Part shown: piece after piece, positions 17,640 to 26,659 of the stretch
Numbering within the stretch: position 1 is the stretch's first letter
Layout of the letters: every line of letters begins with the position of its first letter
Origin: Gemmobacter aquaticus
GTDB taxonomy: Bacteria > Pseudomonadota > Alphaproteobacteria > Rhodobacterales > Rhodobacteraceae
Direction of reading: 5' to 3'
DNA length: 64,000 nt
NCBI RefSeq assembly: GCF_007859075.1
Contig: NZ_VOAK01000011.1
Span: 868,001-932,000 of the forward strand
Translations under genes and position numbers: made by a program
Notes under the pieces: generated by a model
Database searches by the model: none
What the model saw: only the letters and a program-made list of their open reading frames with translations
Told to the model about the DNA's origin: nothing

Positions 17640-17993
17640 ATGCGCCTGACTGAAATCAGCTACGGCGAGGCGCAACCCGTAGAGAGCTACGGGCCGGGGT
17701 TCTTTCGCATCGGGGGCCGTGTCCTGCACGGCCCCACGATCATTACGCCATGGGACGCAGGCCCCTGGGGCGGACTTGAGGACGCGGCGGCGCTTGAAGG
17801 TCTGGCCGACAAGGTCGACGTGATCTTCCTTGGCATGGGGCGCGACATCGCACCGGCGCCACCCGCGCTAAGGGCCACGCTGGAGGGCTTGGGGCTTGGC
17901 GTAGAGGTCATGTCATCACCCGCCGCCTGCCGCACCTACAACGTGCTGCTCAGCGAGGGGCGCAGAGTCGCGCTGGCGCTGCTGCCGGTCTGA
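17640..17993 (+). CDS. Mth938-like (NDUFAF3-type) protein
   Basis: The predicted protein has 117 residues and one Mth938 domain (FRIGGRVLHGPTIITPWDAGPW, VIFLGMGRDIAPAPP, and VEVMSSPAACRTYNVLLSEGRRVALALLPV). The mitochondrial relative NDUFAF3 is a complex I assembly factor. In alphaproteobacteria the gene is usually found immediately after secF, as here, which has led to the idea of a role in membrane-complex assembly. Its bacterial function is not established. It is soluble, with no signal peptide or membrane segment. Confidence 0.88.
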   Translation: MRLTEISYGEAQPVESYGPGFFRIGGRVLHGPTIITPWDAGPWGGLEDAAALEGLADKVDVIFLGMGRDIAPAPPALRATLEGLGLGVEVMSSPAACRTYNVLLSEGRRVALALLPV

Positions 17994-18071
17994 CGCGCCG
18001 ACCATGCTGCCTTTGTCGCAGGCATGCGCTTTGGCTTTGAACCCATCCGGGCAATCGGCTAGGCAGGGCGC

Positions 18072-18695
18072 ATGGAACTGATCGTATCCGATGTGGCTGT
18101 GGCGCGTGGCGGCATTCCGGTGCTTGAAGGGGTGAACCTGTCGGTTTCCTCGGGCACGGCACTGGTGCTTCGCGGGCCGAACGGCATTGGCAAGACGACG
18201 CTTCTACGCACGCTGGCGGGGCTGCAGCCGCCCTTGCAGGGAACTGTCACCCTGCCGCCCGAGGGGATTGCCTATGCAGCCCATGCGGATGGGTTGAAGG
18301 CCACGCTGACGGTGACCGAAAACCTGCACTTCTGGGCCAGTGTGAACGGGCAGGGCGGTGTCGAGGAGGCCATCACCCGGATGAACCTTGCCGATCTGCG
18401 CGACCGCCGGGCGGCGAACCTGTCCGCCGGGCAGAAGCGTCGGCTAGGCCTTGCGCGCCTCTTGGTCAGCGGTCGGGCGATCTGGTTGCTGGATGAGCCC
18501 ACGGTCAGCCTCGATGCCGCCTCTGTGGCGCTGTTCGCGGGCGTCGTTCGGGAACATCTGGTGCGCGGTGGTGCGGCCGTCATGGCCACGCATATCGACC
18601 TTGGTATCCCCGAGGCCGAGGTGCTTGACCTGTCGGCCTTCCGCGCCAACCGTCATATTCCTGCAGGCCACGGCTTTGACGAGGCCTTTGCATGA
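18072..18695 (+). CDS. ccmA: Cytochrome c maturation ABC ATPase CcmA
   Basis: The ATPase of the system I haem-handling ABC complex CcmABCD has 207 residues here. Walker A is [15 protein letters not shown] (near residue 36), the signature is [16 protein letters not shown] (near residue 117), and Walker B is [17 protein letters not shown] hydrolysis releases holo-CcmE from CcmC/D. It overlaps ccmB by 4 bp (ATGA), so the two are translationally coupled. It starts 78 bp after the Mth938-like gene. Confidence 0.97.
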   Translation: MELIVSDVAVARGGIPVLEGVNLSVSSGTALVLRGPNGIGKTTLLRTLAGLQPPLQGTVTLPPEGIAYAAHADGLKATLTVTENLHFWASVNGQGGVEEAITRMNLADLRDRRAANLSAGQKRRLGLARLLVSGRAIWLLDEPTVSLDAASVALFAGVVREHLVRGGAAVMATHIDLGIPEAEVLDLSAFRANRHIPAGHGFDEAFA

Positions 18696-19348
18696 TCGCC
18701 CTTCTGGTTCGCGATCTGAGACTGGCGATCCGCGCGGGCGGTGGCTTCGGGCTAGGTCTCGCCTTCTTCCTGCTGGTGGCGGTTCTTGTGCCGCTTGGCG
18801 TCGGGCCCGAGGGTGGGCTTCTGGCAAAGATCGCGCCGGGTATCCTGTGGGTCGGCGCGCTGCTGGCCTGCCTTCTGTCGCTGGACCGGATCTTTGCGCT
18901 GGATTTCGAGGATGGCTCGCTGGACCTTCTCGCAACCGCCCCCATCCCGCTGGAAGGGGTGGTGGCGATCAAGGCGCTGGCACATTGGCTGGTGACCGGA
19001 CTGCCGCTGACGTTGGCCGCGCCGCTTCTGGGCGTTCTTCTCAACCTGCCGCTGACGGGGCATGGCTGGCTGGTGCTGTCGCTCTTCCTCGGCACGCCTG
19101 CACTGTCGGTGATCGGGGCTTTTGGCGCGGCGCTAACGGTGGGGTTGAAACGCGGGGGGCTGCTGCTGAGCCTGCTGGTGCTGCCGCTTTACGTGCCGAC
19201 GCTGATCTTTGGGGCCGAGGTGGTCAAGCGGGGCGCGGCAGGCCTTTCGGTCGAGGCGCCACTCCTGCTTATGTCCGCAATCACCCTGGGGTCGGCCGCC
19301 GCCCTGCCATTTGCCGCCGCCGCCGCGCTGCGCATCAACCTGCGGTGA
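18692..19348 (+). CDS. ccmB: Haem exporter permease CcmB
   Basis: The predicted protein has 218 residues and six membrane helices, with the family start [27 protein letters not shown] and the conserved [36 protein letters not shown]. It is the membrane partner of CcmA in the ABC-type complex that remodels holo-CcmE during cytochrome c maturation. Its start overlaps the ccmA stop. ccmC follows after a 51-bp gap. Confidence 0.97.
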   Translation: MIALLVRDLRLAIRAGGGFGLGLAFFLLVAVLVPLGVGPEGGLLAKIAPGILWVGALLACLLSLDRIFALDFEDGSLDLLATAPIPLEGVVAIKALAHWLVTGLPLTLAAPLLGVLLNLPLTGHGWLVLSLFLGTPALSVIGAFGAALTVGLKRGGLLLSLLVLPLYVPTLIFGAEVVKRGAAGLSVEAPLLLMSAITLGSAAALPFAAAAALRINLR

Positions 19349-19399
19349 GGCGCGAAGATGACGCTTGCCGCACAGCCATCAAGGATTTAGCGAGGCCCA

Positions 19400-20128
19400 A
19401 TGTCGATCTGGGAATATGCCAATCCGAAGAAGTTTTCCGAGACCGCCGCGCGCATCCTGCCGGTGGTCGCGCCCCTTTCTGCGCTTACCCTGCTGGTGGG
19501 GCTGATCTGGGGGTTCTTCTTCACACCGGATGACTACAAGCAGGGCGCGACGGTCAAGATCATCTACCTGCATGTGCCTTCGGCCATGATGGCGATCAAC
19601 GCTTGGGGGATGATGCTGGTGACAAGCCTTGTCTGGCTGATCCGGCGCCATCATGTCAGCGCGCTTGCCGCGCGTGCGGCGGCGCCGATCGGGCTTGCTT
19701 TCACACTGATCGCGCTGGTGACGGGGGCGTTGTGGGGCCAGCCGATGTGGGGCACCTGGTGGGCCTGGGATCCGCGGCTGACCTCGTTCCTGATCCTTGC
19801 GCTGTTCTATCTGGGCTATATCGCGCTGTGGCAGGCGGTCGAGAACCCCGATACCGCCGCTGACCTGACCTCTGTTCTGTGCATCGTCGGTTCGGTCTTT
19901 GCCCTGCTTAGCCGCTATGCGGTGAACTTCTGGAATCAGGGTCTGCATCAGGGCGCCTCTCTCAGCCTCGACAAGGAGGAAAACGTCTCGGACGTTTTCT
20001 GGTTGCCGCTTCTCGTCTGTATTGCTGGGTTTATTCTACTGTTCGTGTCGCTGGTGCTGCTGCGCACGGTGACAGAAATCCGCCTGCGCCGCCTAGCGGT
20101 GATCGAGGCACGCGAGAGGGTGGAATGA
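19400..20128 (+). CDS. ccmC: Haem-handling membrane protein CcmC
   Basis: The predicted protein has 242 residues and six helices. The WWD haem-binding signature appears as WGTWWAWDPRLTSFL (near residue 115). Conserved periplasmic histidines are in YLHVPSAMMAINAW and in NFWNQGLHQGASL. It loads haem covalently onto CcmE at the periplasmic face of the inner membrane. The stop overlaps the ccmD start region (ATGATGA arrangement). Confidence 0.97.
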   Translation: MSIWEYANPKKFSETAARILPVVAPLSALTLLVGLIWGFFFTPDDYKQGATVKIIYLHVPSAMMAINAWGMMLVTSLVWLIRRHHVSALAARAAAPIGLAFTLIALVTGALWGQPMWGTWWAWDPRLTSFLILALFYLGYIALWQAVENPDTAADLTSVLCIVGSVFALLSRYAVNFWNQGLHQGASLSLDKEENVSDVFWLPLLVCIAGFILLFVSLVLLRTVTEIRLRRLAVIEARERVE

Positions 20129-20295
20129 TGCCGGATCTGGGGAAATACGCGGTTCCTGTGCTGGGTTCCTATGGGGCGACCCTTGCCATTCTGGCGGTGC
20201 TGATCGGGGTGTCGGTCTGGCGCCATGCGCGCGTGAAGCGCGCATTGACCGAGGCCGAGGCACGCCGCGCGCGGGCCGAGAACGGGGGCAAGTGA
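20125..20295 (+). CDS. ccmD: Haem exporter protein CcmD (small)
   Basis: A short gene of about 55-56 codons between ccmC and ccmG. Two adjacent ATGs (20125 and 20128) overlap the ccmC stop, and its own stop overlaps the ccmG ATG as TGATG. The protein begins MPDLGKYAVPVLGSYGATLAILA, one membrane helix, and ends in an Arg/Ala/Glu-rich cytoplasmic tail (RHARVKRALTEAEARRARAE). That is the standard CcmD layout. It links CcmE to CcmC and helps holo-CcmE release. Confidence 0.93.
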   Translation: MMPDLGKYAVPVLGSYGATLAILAVLIGVSVWRHARVKRALTEAEARRARAENGGK

Positions 20296-20843
20296 TGGGT
20301 CGCATCCTCTATTTCATCCCGCTGCTGCTGATCGTGGGGTTCCTTGGCGCGGTCGCGCTGCCCAAGCTGATCGAAAACGCCGAGAACCCCGGCGATGTAA
20401 ACGCGATCCCCTCGACGCTGGCAGGAAAACCCGCGCCGACGCTGGAGTTGCAGCCCCTTCAGGACCTTCCGCTTTTGACCGATGTGGCGGTGCGGGCACC
20501 CGAGGTGAAGCTTGTGAACTTCTGGGCCAGCTGGTGCGCGCCGTGCCGTGCCGAGCATCCGACGCTGATCAAGCTTCAATCCGAGGGGCTGACGATCCTT
20601 GGCGTGAACTACAAGGACAAACCCGAGAACGCGCTCGGTTTCCTTGCAGAACTTGGCAACCCATATGCTGCTGTTGGTGCGGATTCCGGCCGTCTGGGCA
20701 TCGAGTGGGGGGTGTATGGCGTGCCTGAGACCTTTGTCATCGATGCCAAGGGCCATGTCATCCTGCGTCACGCCGGGCCGATCACCGAACAGGAACTTGA
20801 ACGGGTGATCCGCCCGGCGATCGCCAAGGCCCGCGGCGAGTAA
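20295..20843 (+). CDS. ccmG: Thiol:disulfide interchange protein CcmG/DsbE
   Basis: The predicted protein has 182 residues, starting at ATG 20295, which overlaps the ccmD stop. An N-terminal signal anchor (ILYFIPLLLIVGFLGAVALPKLI) leads into a periplasmic thioredoxin fold. The redox motif is NFWASWCAPCRAEHPTLI (near residue 78), and the cis-Pro region is WGVYGVPETFVID. It keeps the CXXCH cysteines of apocytochrome c reduced for haem attachment. It is the last gene of the long yajC-to-ccmG run. ccmE, F and H are not in the window. Confidence 0.96.
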   Translation: MGRILYFIPLLLIVGFLGAVALPKLIENAENPGDVNAIPSTLAGKPAPTLELQPLQDLPLLTDVAVRAPEVKLVNFWASWCAPCRAEHPTLIKLQSEGLTILGVNYKDKPENALGFLAELGNPYAAVGADSGRLGIEWGVYGVPETFVIDAKGHVILRHAGPITEQELERVIRPAIAKARGE

Positions 20844-20848
20844 TCCGG

Positions 20849-20986
20849 CTAGACCAGCTGCAAAAGCCAGACGACTGCGACCATACAGGCCGCAGCCACC
20901 GCATGTTCACGCCGTGGGAACAGAAGCCGCGGCCAAAGGCGGGCGCGGTCAAGCTCGGCTTGGGGAAGAAGATCGGGGAAGGTCAT
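20849..20986 (-). CDS. 45-residue single-pass membrane protein, unknown
   Basis: The gene starts at ATG 20986, with AGGAG 8 nt upstream. The protein (MTFPDLLPQAELDRARLWPR...) is soluble and charged for about 25 residues, then has one C-terminal hydrophobic helix (HAVAAACMVAVVWLLQLV) ending at the stop. That gives a tail-anchored topology. It is transcribed toward ccmG and lies downstream of acnA, beyond a hairpin. The strong ribosome binding site and sensible composition argue that it is real. I do not recognise a family. Confidence 0.6.
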   Translation of the reverse strand: MTFPDLLPQAELDRARLWPRLLFPRREHAVAAACMVAVVWLLQLV

Positions 20987-21072
20987 TGTGCACTCCTGTC
21001 TGGGGTGCAGCCATTCTGCGCGGGAAGAACTTAATGCGAACATAACGCGCGGCCGAAGCAGCCCAAATGACA

Positions 21073-21099
21073 ACGGGCGCCCCAGTAAGGGGCGCCCGT
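21073..21099 (-). terminator. acnA terminator hairpin
   Basis: An 11-bp perfect stem (21073-21083 with 21089-21099) with a 5-nt loop lies 21 bp after the acnA stop. The following minus-strand sequence TTGTCATTT is only moderately U-rich. Confidence 0.7.
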
Positions 21100-21119
21100 C
21101 GTTTTCCGTCCCAGCCTGA

Positions 21120-23873
21120 TCAGGCGCGTGCGAGGTCGCGCAGCACGTAGTGCAACACGCCGCCATTCTCGACGTATTCGATCTCGATTGCCGTATCGAT
21201 GCGGCACTTGATCTGGATCGTCTTCACGCTGCCATCGGCATACTGGATGGTGCAGGGCACCAGGCTCAGCGGTTTCAGATCGCCCGCCAGACCGGCGATC
21301 GAGACCACTTCGTCACCCTTCAGGCCCAGCGACTTGCGGTTCATGCCTTCGGTGAACTCGAACGGGATGACGCCCATGCCGACGAGGTTCGACCGGTGGA
21401 TACGTTCGAACGATTCGGCGATCACGGCCTTGACGCCCAGAAGCGCCGTGCCCTTGGCAGCCCAGTCACGCGAGGAGCCCGCGCCATATTCGATACCACC
21501 AAAGATCACCAGCGGCGTGCCCTGATCCTGATAGGCCATCGAAGCGTCGAAGATCGAGGTCTGCTCGCCATCCGGCCCTTTGGTGTAACCGCCCTCAACG
21601 CCATCCAGCATCTCGTTCTTGATGCGGATATTGGCAAAGGTGCCGCGCATCATGACTTCGTGGTTGCCACGACGCGAGCCGTAGGAGTTGAAGTCCTTCA
21701 CCGGAACCTGACGTTCGGTCAGATACTTGCCGGCCGGGGTGGTCGCCTTGAACGAACCCGCGGGCGAGATGTGGTCGGTGGTGATCATGTCACCCAGAAT
21801 CGCGAGGACGCGGGCGCCTTCGATATCCTTGATGACACCCGGCTCTTTACCCATGCCGCGGAAGTAGGGCGGGTTCTGGATATAGGTCGAGGTCGGCGGC
21901 CAGTCGTAGGTCTGGCTGTCGGTCACCTCAACGCCCTGCCACTTTTCGTCGCCCTTGAAGACGTCGGCGTATTTGGCCTGGAACATCTCGCGCGTGACAA
22001 CGCTGTCGACCAGATCGGCCACTTCCTTCGAGGTCGGCCAGATGTCTTTCAGATAGACCGGCTTGCCGTCTTTCGAGGTGCCGATCGGGTCTTTCGTCAG
22101 GTTGATGTTCAGATCACCCGCGATGGCATAGGCCACGACCAGCGGCGGCGAGGCGAGGAAGTTCGCGCGCACATCGGGGCTGATACGGCCCTCGAAGTTC
22201 CGGTTGCCCGAAAGCACCGCAGTCGCGACAAGGTCATTCTCGTTGATCGCCTTGGAGATCGCCGGATCGCCCAGCGGGCCCGAGTTGCCGATACAGGTGG
22301 TGCAGCCGTAGCCCACGAGGTTGAAGCCGATGGCATCCAGGTCCTCTTGCAGGCCAGCAGCTTGCAAGTACTCGCCCACGACCTGCGATCCCGGTGCCAG
22401 CGAGGTTTTCACCCAGGGCTTGCGGGTCAGGCCAAGCGCGCGTGCCTTGCGGGCCACGAGGCCGGCCCCCATCATCACATAGGGGTTCGAGGTGTTGGTG
22501 CACGAGGTGATCGCCGCGATCACGACCGAGCCGTCACCCACCTTGTAGTCCTTGCCCTCTACCTGCACGGATTTGCGCGGGTCGGTCGGCGGAGCGACCG
22601 GGGCAGGGCCTTCCGATGCCATTTCGACCGCCGGGGTGGTGATGTCGATGCCGCGGTAATCGGCCACGACCTTGTAGAAGGTACGGGCCGCATCGGTCAG
22701 CGGCAGATAGTCCTGCGGGCGTTTCGGGCCCGAGATCGCCGGGACGATCTCACCCATGTCGAGGTGCAGGGTGGAGGTGTAGATCGGGTTGTAATCCGCG
22801 CCGCGCCAGAAGCCGTTTTCCTTGGCATAGGCCTCGACCAAGGCGATGCGCGATTCCTCGCGGCCGGTGTTGCGCAGGTAGCGCAGGGTCTCGTCGTCGA
22901 TCGGGAAGAAGCCGCAGGTCGCGCCATATTCCGGTGCCATGTTGGCGATGGTGGCACGGTCGGCCAGCGGCAGGTGGTCAAGGCCTTCGCCGTAGAATTC
23001 GACGAACTTGTTCACCACGCCATGCTTGCGCAGCATCTGCACGACCTTCAGCACGAGGTCGGTAGCGGTGGTGCCTTCAACCATGCGGCCGGTCAGCTTG
23101 AAGCCAACAACCTCGGGGATCAGCATCGAGACGGGCTGGCCCAGCATCGCAGCTTCCGCCTCGATGCCACCCACGCCCCAACCCAGAACGGCAAGGCCGT
23201 TCACCATGGTGGTGTGGCTGTCGGTGCCGACCAGAGTGTCGGGATAGGCCACGAGCTGGCCGTTCTGGTCGGTGTCGGTCCAGACGGTCTGCGCCAGATA
23301 TTCCAGGTTCACCTGGTGGCAGATGCCGGTGCCGGGCGGCACCACGCGGAAGTTGTTGAACGCCTTTTGCCCCCATTTCAGGAAGACATAGCGCTCCATG
23401 TTGCGCTCGTATTCCAGATCGACGTTCATCTGGAAGGCGCGCGGGTTGCCGAACTCATCGATCATGACCGAGTGGTCGATGACCAGATCGACCGGGTTCA
23501 GCGGGTTGATCTTCTGGGCGTCACCGCCAAGGCCAAGGATGCCATCGCGCATGGCGGCAAGGTCAACCACGGCCGGAACGCCCGTGAAGTCCTGCATCAG
23601 CACGCGTGCGGGGCGGTAGGCGATCTCGATCGGGTTCTTGCCGCCCATCTTGCCCCAGTCGGAGAAGGCCTTGATGTCATCCACGGTGACGGTCTTGCCG
23701 TCCTCGAAACGCAGCATGTTTTCCAGCACCACCTTCAGCGCGGCGGGAAGCTTGGAGAACTCGCCCAGACCGGCGGCCTCGGCGGCGGGGATCGAGTAAT
23801 AGGCGACGGATTGACCGCCGGCTGTCAGGGTTTTCCTCGTTTTGCTGCTGTCGTGTCCGACGGTGACGGTCAT
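21120..23873 (-). CDS. acnA: Aconitate hydratase A
   Basis: It isomerises citrate to isocitrate in the TCA cycle, using a [4Fe-4S] cluster. At 917 residues it is the AcnA/IRP1-type length. The cluster cysteines are in AAITSCTNTSNP (near residue 450) and GYGCTTCIGNSGPL (near residues 515-518). The substrate loop GSSRDWAAKGTALLGVKAVIAESFERIHRSNLVGMG lies in the C-terminal swivel domain. It is monocistronic on the minus strand, and the upstream region holds a direct repeat. The whole antisense strand is also open, which I treat as a codon-bias artefact. Confidence 0.98.
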   Translation of the reverse strand: MTVTVGHDSSKTRKTLTAGGQSVAYYSIPAAEAAGLGEFSKLPAALKVVLENMLRFEDGKTVTVDDIKAFSDWGKMGGKNPIEIAYRPARVLMQDFTGVPAVVDLAAMRDGILGLGGDAQKINPLNPVDLVIDHSVMIDEFGNPRAFQMNVDLEYERNMERYVFLKWGQKAFNNFRVVPPGTGICHQVNLEYLAQTVWTDTDQNGQLVAYPDTLVGTDSHTTMVNGLAVLGWGVGGIEAEAAMLGQPVSMLIPEVVGFKLTGRMVEGTTATDLVLKVVQMLRKHGVVNKFVEFYGEGLDHLPLADRATIANMAPEYGATCGFFPIDDETLRYLRNTGREESRIALVEAYAKENGFWRGADYNPIYTSTLHLDMGEIVPAISGPKRPQDYLPLTDAARTFYKVVADYRGIDITTPAVEMASEGPAPVAPPTDPRKSVQVEGKDYKVGDGSVVIAAITSCTNTSNPYVMMGAGLVARKARALGLTRKPWVKTSLAPGSQVVGEYLQAAGLQEDLDAIGFNLVGYGCTTCIGNSGPLGDPAISKAINENDLVATAVLSGNRNFEGRISPDVRANFLASPPLVVAYAIAGDLNINLTKDPIGTSKDGKPVYLKDIWPTSKEVADLVDSVVTREMFQAKYADVFKGDEKWQGVEVTDSQTYDWPPTSTYIQNPPYFRGMGKEPGVIKDIEGARVLAILGDMITTDHISPAGSFKATTPAGKYLTERQVPVKDFNSYGSRRGNHEVMMRGTFANIRIKNEMLDGVEGGYTKGPDGEQTSIFDASMAYQDQGTPLVIFGGIEYGAGSSRDWAAKGTALLGVKAVIAESFERIHRSNLVGMGVIPFEFTEGMNRKSLGLKGDEVVSIAGLAGDLKPLSLVPCTIQYADGSVKTIQIKCRIDTAIEIEYVENGGVLHYVLRDLARA

Positions 23874-23973
23874 GGTCGCCTCCTGGCTGTGGCTCGGAAA
23901 TTCGGGCTCGCGGGAACCCCCTTAAGCGTCTTGCCGCATTGCGGCGCATCGCGCAAGGGAATCTGCCGGGCCT

Positions 23974-23991
23974 TTGTATGCAATTGTATGC
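23974..23991. promoter_or_regulatory. Direct repeat upstream of acnA
   Basis: Two exact copies of TTGTATGC start 10 bp apart (23974-23981 and 23984-23991), about 100 bp upstream of the acnA start in the divergent acnA/DUF1223 region. Helical-turn spacing is compatible with a regulator site. No factor can be named. Confidence 0.3.
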
Positions 23992-24139
23992 CGAAAATCC
24001 AGCACGGATTTCAACGGTACGTCCAATCTTGCCAAATGGGGTCTGTTGCGTGCTATGCCACGCGCCTGGCTCTCGCAAAACCTTGATTGGCGAGGGGCGG
24101 GCGCTTTGGGTAGAACCAAGGCATCGAAAGGGGATCGGA

Positions 24140-24841
24140 ATGATGATGCACAGGGCCTTTGGCCTGGCTTGCGGGGTCTGGGCGCTTGCGTCAGTCGCGA
24201 GCCTTGCCCAGAACACACCGCTTGTGGTCGAGCTTTATACCTCGCAAGGCTGTTCTTCCTGCCCCCCGGCGGATGACCTTTTCGCGCAGATGACAGAAGA
24301 CCCGAACCTGATCCCGCTCGCACTGCATGTCGACTACTGGGATTACATCGGTTGGATCGACAAGTTCGCGAAGCCGCAATACACGCAGCGGCAAAAGGCC
24401 TACGCCAAGGCGGCGGGCAGCCGCATGATCTATACGCCGCAAATGATCGTCGCCGGCGAGTCCAGGGTTGAGGGGAATGACCCGGACTCCATTCTGGGCG
24501 CCATCCAGAAAGAGGCGGCTGTCGTCTCGGATGTTTCGCTTTCGGTTCAGCGGGAAGGCGGCGCATTGCGCATTCGCGTCGAGGGTACTGCCTCATCGGC
24601 GCCGATGCGGGTGCAGCTTGTGCGCTACCAGCCCGAGAAAACCGTGACGATCGAACATGGCGAGAACGCCGGTAAAACCGTGACCTATCACAACATCGTG
24701 ACCCGATGGGAGCGTGTGGCGGACTGGAACGGTGGGCAGCCACTGGACATGTCGCTGCCGATAGAGGGCGATGAGCCTGCTGTGGTGCTTGTGCAGCGTG
24801 ACGGGCCGGGGCGTATTCTCGCGGCCGCGCGGGTCGATTGA
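24140..24841 (+). CDS. DUF1223 secreted thioredoxin-like protein
   Basis: The predicted protein has 233 residues. An N-terminal signal peptide (HRAFGLACGVWALASVASLAQ) precedes a thioredoxin-like fold whose redox motif is LYTSQGCSSCPPADDL, with the CxxC near residue 40. DUF1223 proteins are periplasmic and probably redox-active or glutaredoxin-like; a substrate is not known. Three consecutive ATGs begin the frame after an AAAGGGGA site. It is divergent from acnA and converges on the LpxL-like gene. Confidence 0.87.
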   Translation: MMMHRAFGLACGVWALASVASLAQNTPLVVELYTSQGCSSCPPADDLFAQMTEDPNLIPLALHVDYWDYIGWIDKFAKPQYTQRQKAYAKAAGSRMIYTPQMIVAGESRVEGNDPDSILGAIQKEAAVVSDVSLSVQREGGALRIRVEGTASSAPMRVQLVRYQPEKTVTIEHGENAGKTVTYHNIVTRWERVADWNGGQPLDMSLPIEGDEPAVVLVQRDGPGRILAAARVD

Positions 24842-24848
24842 TCCCGCG

Positions 24849-25730
24849 CTAGACCTTCCAGCGCTTGTGGATCCAGAACCACTGGTCCAGATGCTCGCGC
24901 ACATGGGCCTCAAGATGGTCGTTCAGGGCCTGAGACATCTCTTCTGCGGTGGTGTGCGGAATCGGCGCGTCGACCAGAACGTCGAAATCGAGGCCGTTCT
25001 CGCGCCGCGTCGCATAGCTTGGGATCAGCAGCGCGTCATATTTAAGCGCGAGTTCCGAGGCCGAGAGCGCGGTCTTGGCCGGATGGCCAAAGAAAGTCAG
25101 CGTCGCGCCAAGGTTCATGTGCTGGTCCTGCACGATACCCAGCATCCCGCCTTCACGCAGGAAGCGCACCATGCCAGCCATGCCTTGACGGCCCCGCGCA
25201 AAGAGGGGTGAGCCGATGCTGGCCATCGCCTGAACGTAATGTTCGTTGAAGTACCGGTTGGTCATCGGGCGATAAAGGCCACCGATCTTGAACCCGCGCG
25301 CCTTCAGGGCCGCGCGGCTGGCGTCATAGCTGCCGAAATGGCCGGTCACCAGCACGACGGGGCGGTTCTGCGCCTTGGCCTCTTCCAGCGCCTCGAGGCC
25401 AGGCCCCCGGATGGGTGCGCGGCGGGCACGTTCCAGAAACTCTTCGCCCGAATACATCTCGATGATGGTCCGGCCGACATTGTCGGGCACCGCGCGCATC
25501 ATGCGCCGCACCTCGGCCTCGGGCATCTCTGGGAAAATCAGGGCGAGGTTGTCGCGGATCCGACGGCTGTAGCCGGCCACTGGAGCGATCACGCGCGACA
25601 TGATCCAGCCACACAGCGGCACGCGCCAAGTGTAGGGCAGCAGAAGCAGCGCCCGGATTAGCCCCACCAGCACCAGATTTTGAATCCAGTGGTCCAGTCG
25701 GAACGGGGGCTTTTCAGGTGTCTTCGCCAT
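24849..25730 (-). CDS. Lysophospholipid / lipid A acyltransferase (LpxL-like)
   Basis: The predicted protein has 293 residues, starting at ATG 25730. An N-terminal hydrophobic anchor (NLVLVGLIRALLLLPYTW) is followed by the HX4D catalytic motif in VVLVTGHFGSYDASRAAL (near residue 125), then RQGMAGMVRFLREGGMLGIVQDQHM and GHPAKTALSASELALKYDA. Members add secondary acyl chains to lipid A at the inner membrane, and some act on other lipids such as ornithine lipids. The start is 5 nt after the EamA transporter stop, so the two are co-transcribed. Confidence 0.9.
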   Translation of the reverse strand: MAKTPEKPPFRLDHWIQNLVLVGLIRALLLLPYTWRVPLCGWIMSRVIAPVAGYSRRIRDNLALIFPEMPEAEVRRMMRAVPDNVGRTIIEMYSGEEFLERARRAPIRGPGLEALEEAKAQNRPVVLVTGHFGSYDASRAALKARGFKIGGLYRPMTNRYFNEHYVQAMASIGSPLFARGRQGMAGMVRFLREGGMLGIVQDQHMNLGATLTFFGHPAKTALSASELALKYDALLIPSYATRRENGLDFDVLVDAPIPHTTAEEMSQALNDHLEAHVREHLDQWFWIHKRWKV

Positions 25731-25735
25731 ATCTC

Positions 25736-26602
25736 TCAAACGGTGCGGCTGGCGCGGGTTTCGCGGTGCCAGACATAGAGGCCCGCCCCTGCGATCACAA
25801 GGGCGCCGACAATTGTCCACCTGTCGGGCCATTCGTCGAAGAAGACGATACCCCAGATGGTGGCGTAGAGGATGCCGACATAGCCAAAGGGCGCAATCGC
25901 CCCGGCTTCGGCAATCGTATAGGCACGGATCAGCAGGAACTGCCCTGCGGTCCCGATCACCCCGATCAGCGCAAAGCCCCAGAGATCAGCAACGGCAATT
26001 GGTTCGAACCACCAGATCATCATGACCGAGGTGACGATAGTGCCAAACATTGCTGAATACATAAGCGAGGTCGCCGGTGCCTCGGTGTCGCCGACAAAGC
26101 GTGTCGTAAGGGCATAGCCTGCGAAACAGGTGGCGCAGGCCAGAGGCAGCAGTGCAGCAGGCTGAAAGACGCCCATGCCGGGGCGGATGATGATCATCGC
26201 CCCGATCAGCGCCATGATGACGCCGGCGATGCGCCTCGGGCCGAGACGTTCACCCAGAAAGAGCGCCGCGCCGAGCGTGATCAGCACCGGGTTGACATCC
26301 GTGATCGCCGTCGCCTCGGCAAGGCCGATATGCGCAAGCGACAGAAAGAAGAACGCGGTCGCCCCGAACTGAAGCAACGAGCGGAGCAGTTGCAGACCCG
26401 GCCGATTGGTTCGCAGCACGCTGCCCATGCGCGGAAGGAAGAACAGGCTGACAAGTACGGTCTGACCGGCATAGCGGGCCCAAACCACCTGCAGTGACGG
26501 ATAGTCCTGCGAGAGGTGTTTCGCCAAAGCGTCCATCAGCGTGAACATGGCGATCGACGCCAGAACAAGCAGTATGCCGCGACCGTTTTCCGAACCTTGC
26601 AT
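25736..26602 (-). CDS. EamA-family (DMT) transporter
   Basis: The predicted protein has 288 residues and ten predicted helices in two EamA halves, with the family's helix-1 pattern ILLVLASIAMFTLMDALAKHL and a first-half Glu in HIGLAEATAITDVNPVLITLGAALFLGERLG. It is an inner-membrane metabolite exporter or permease of unknown substrate. It is coupled to the downstream LpxL-like gene with a 5-nt gap. It is only distantly similar to the EamA protein at 7.9-8.8 kb, so it is not a recent duplicate. Confidence 0.88.
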   Translation of the reverse strand: MQGSENGRGILLVLASIAMFTLMDALAKHLSQDYPSLQVVWARYAGQTVLVSLFFLPRMGSVLRTNRPGLQLLRSLLQFGATAFFFLSLAHIGLAEATAITDVNPVLITLGAALFLGERLGPRRIAGVIMALIGAMIIIRPGMGVFQPAALLPLACATCFAGYALTTRFVGDTEAPATSLMYSAMFGTIVTSVMMIWWFEPIAVADLWGFALIGVIGTAGQFLLIRAYTIAEAGAIAPFGYVGILYATIWGIVFFDEWPDRWTIVGALVIAGAGLYVWHRETRASRTV

Positions 26603-26659
26603 GGCGCCTCCGTTGCGGGGCGGACCCTAGGCTTTGCCCGGGGCAAGGGCAAGGTGGGC

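Noticed and set aside
21150-24086. 978-codon open frame antisense to acnA
   Set aside because: It mirrors acnA codon by codon, has no ribosome binding site, and its translation is rich in His, Gly, Arg and Val without domains. Strong G/C bias at third positions of acnA removes antisense stops.
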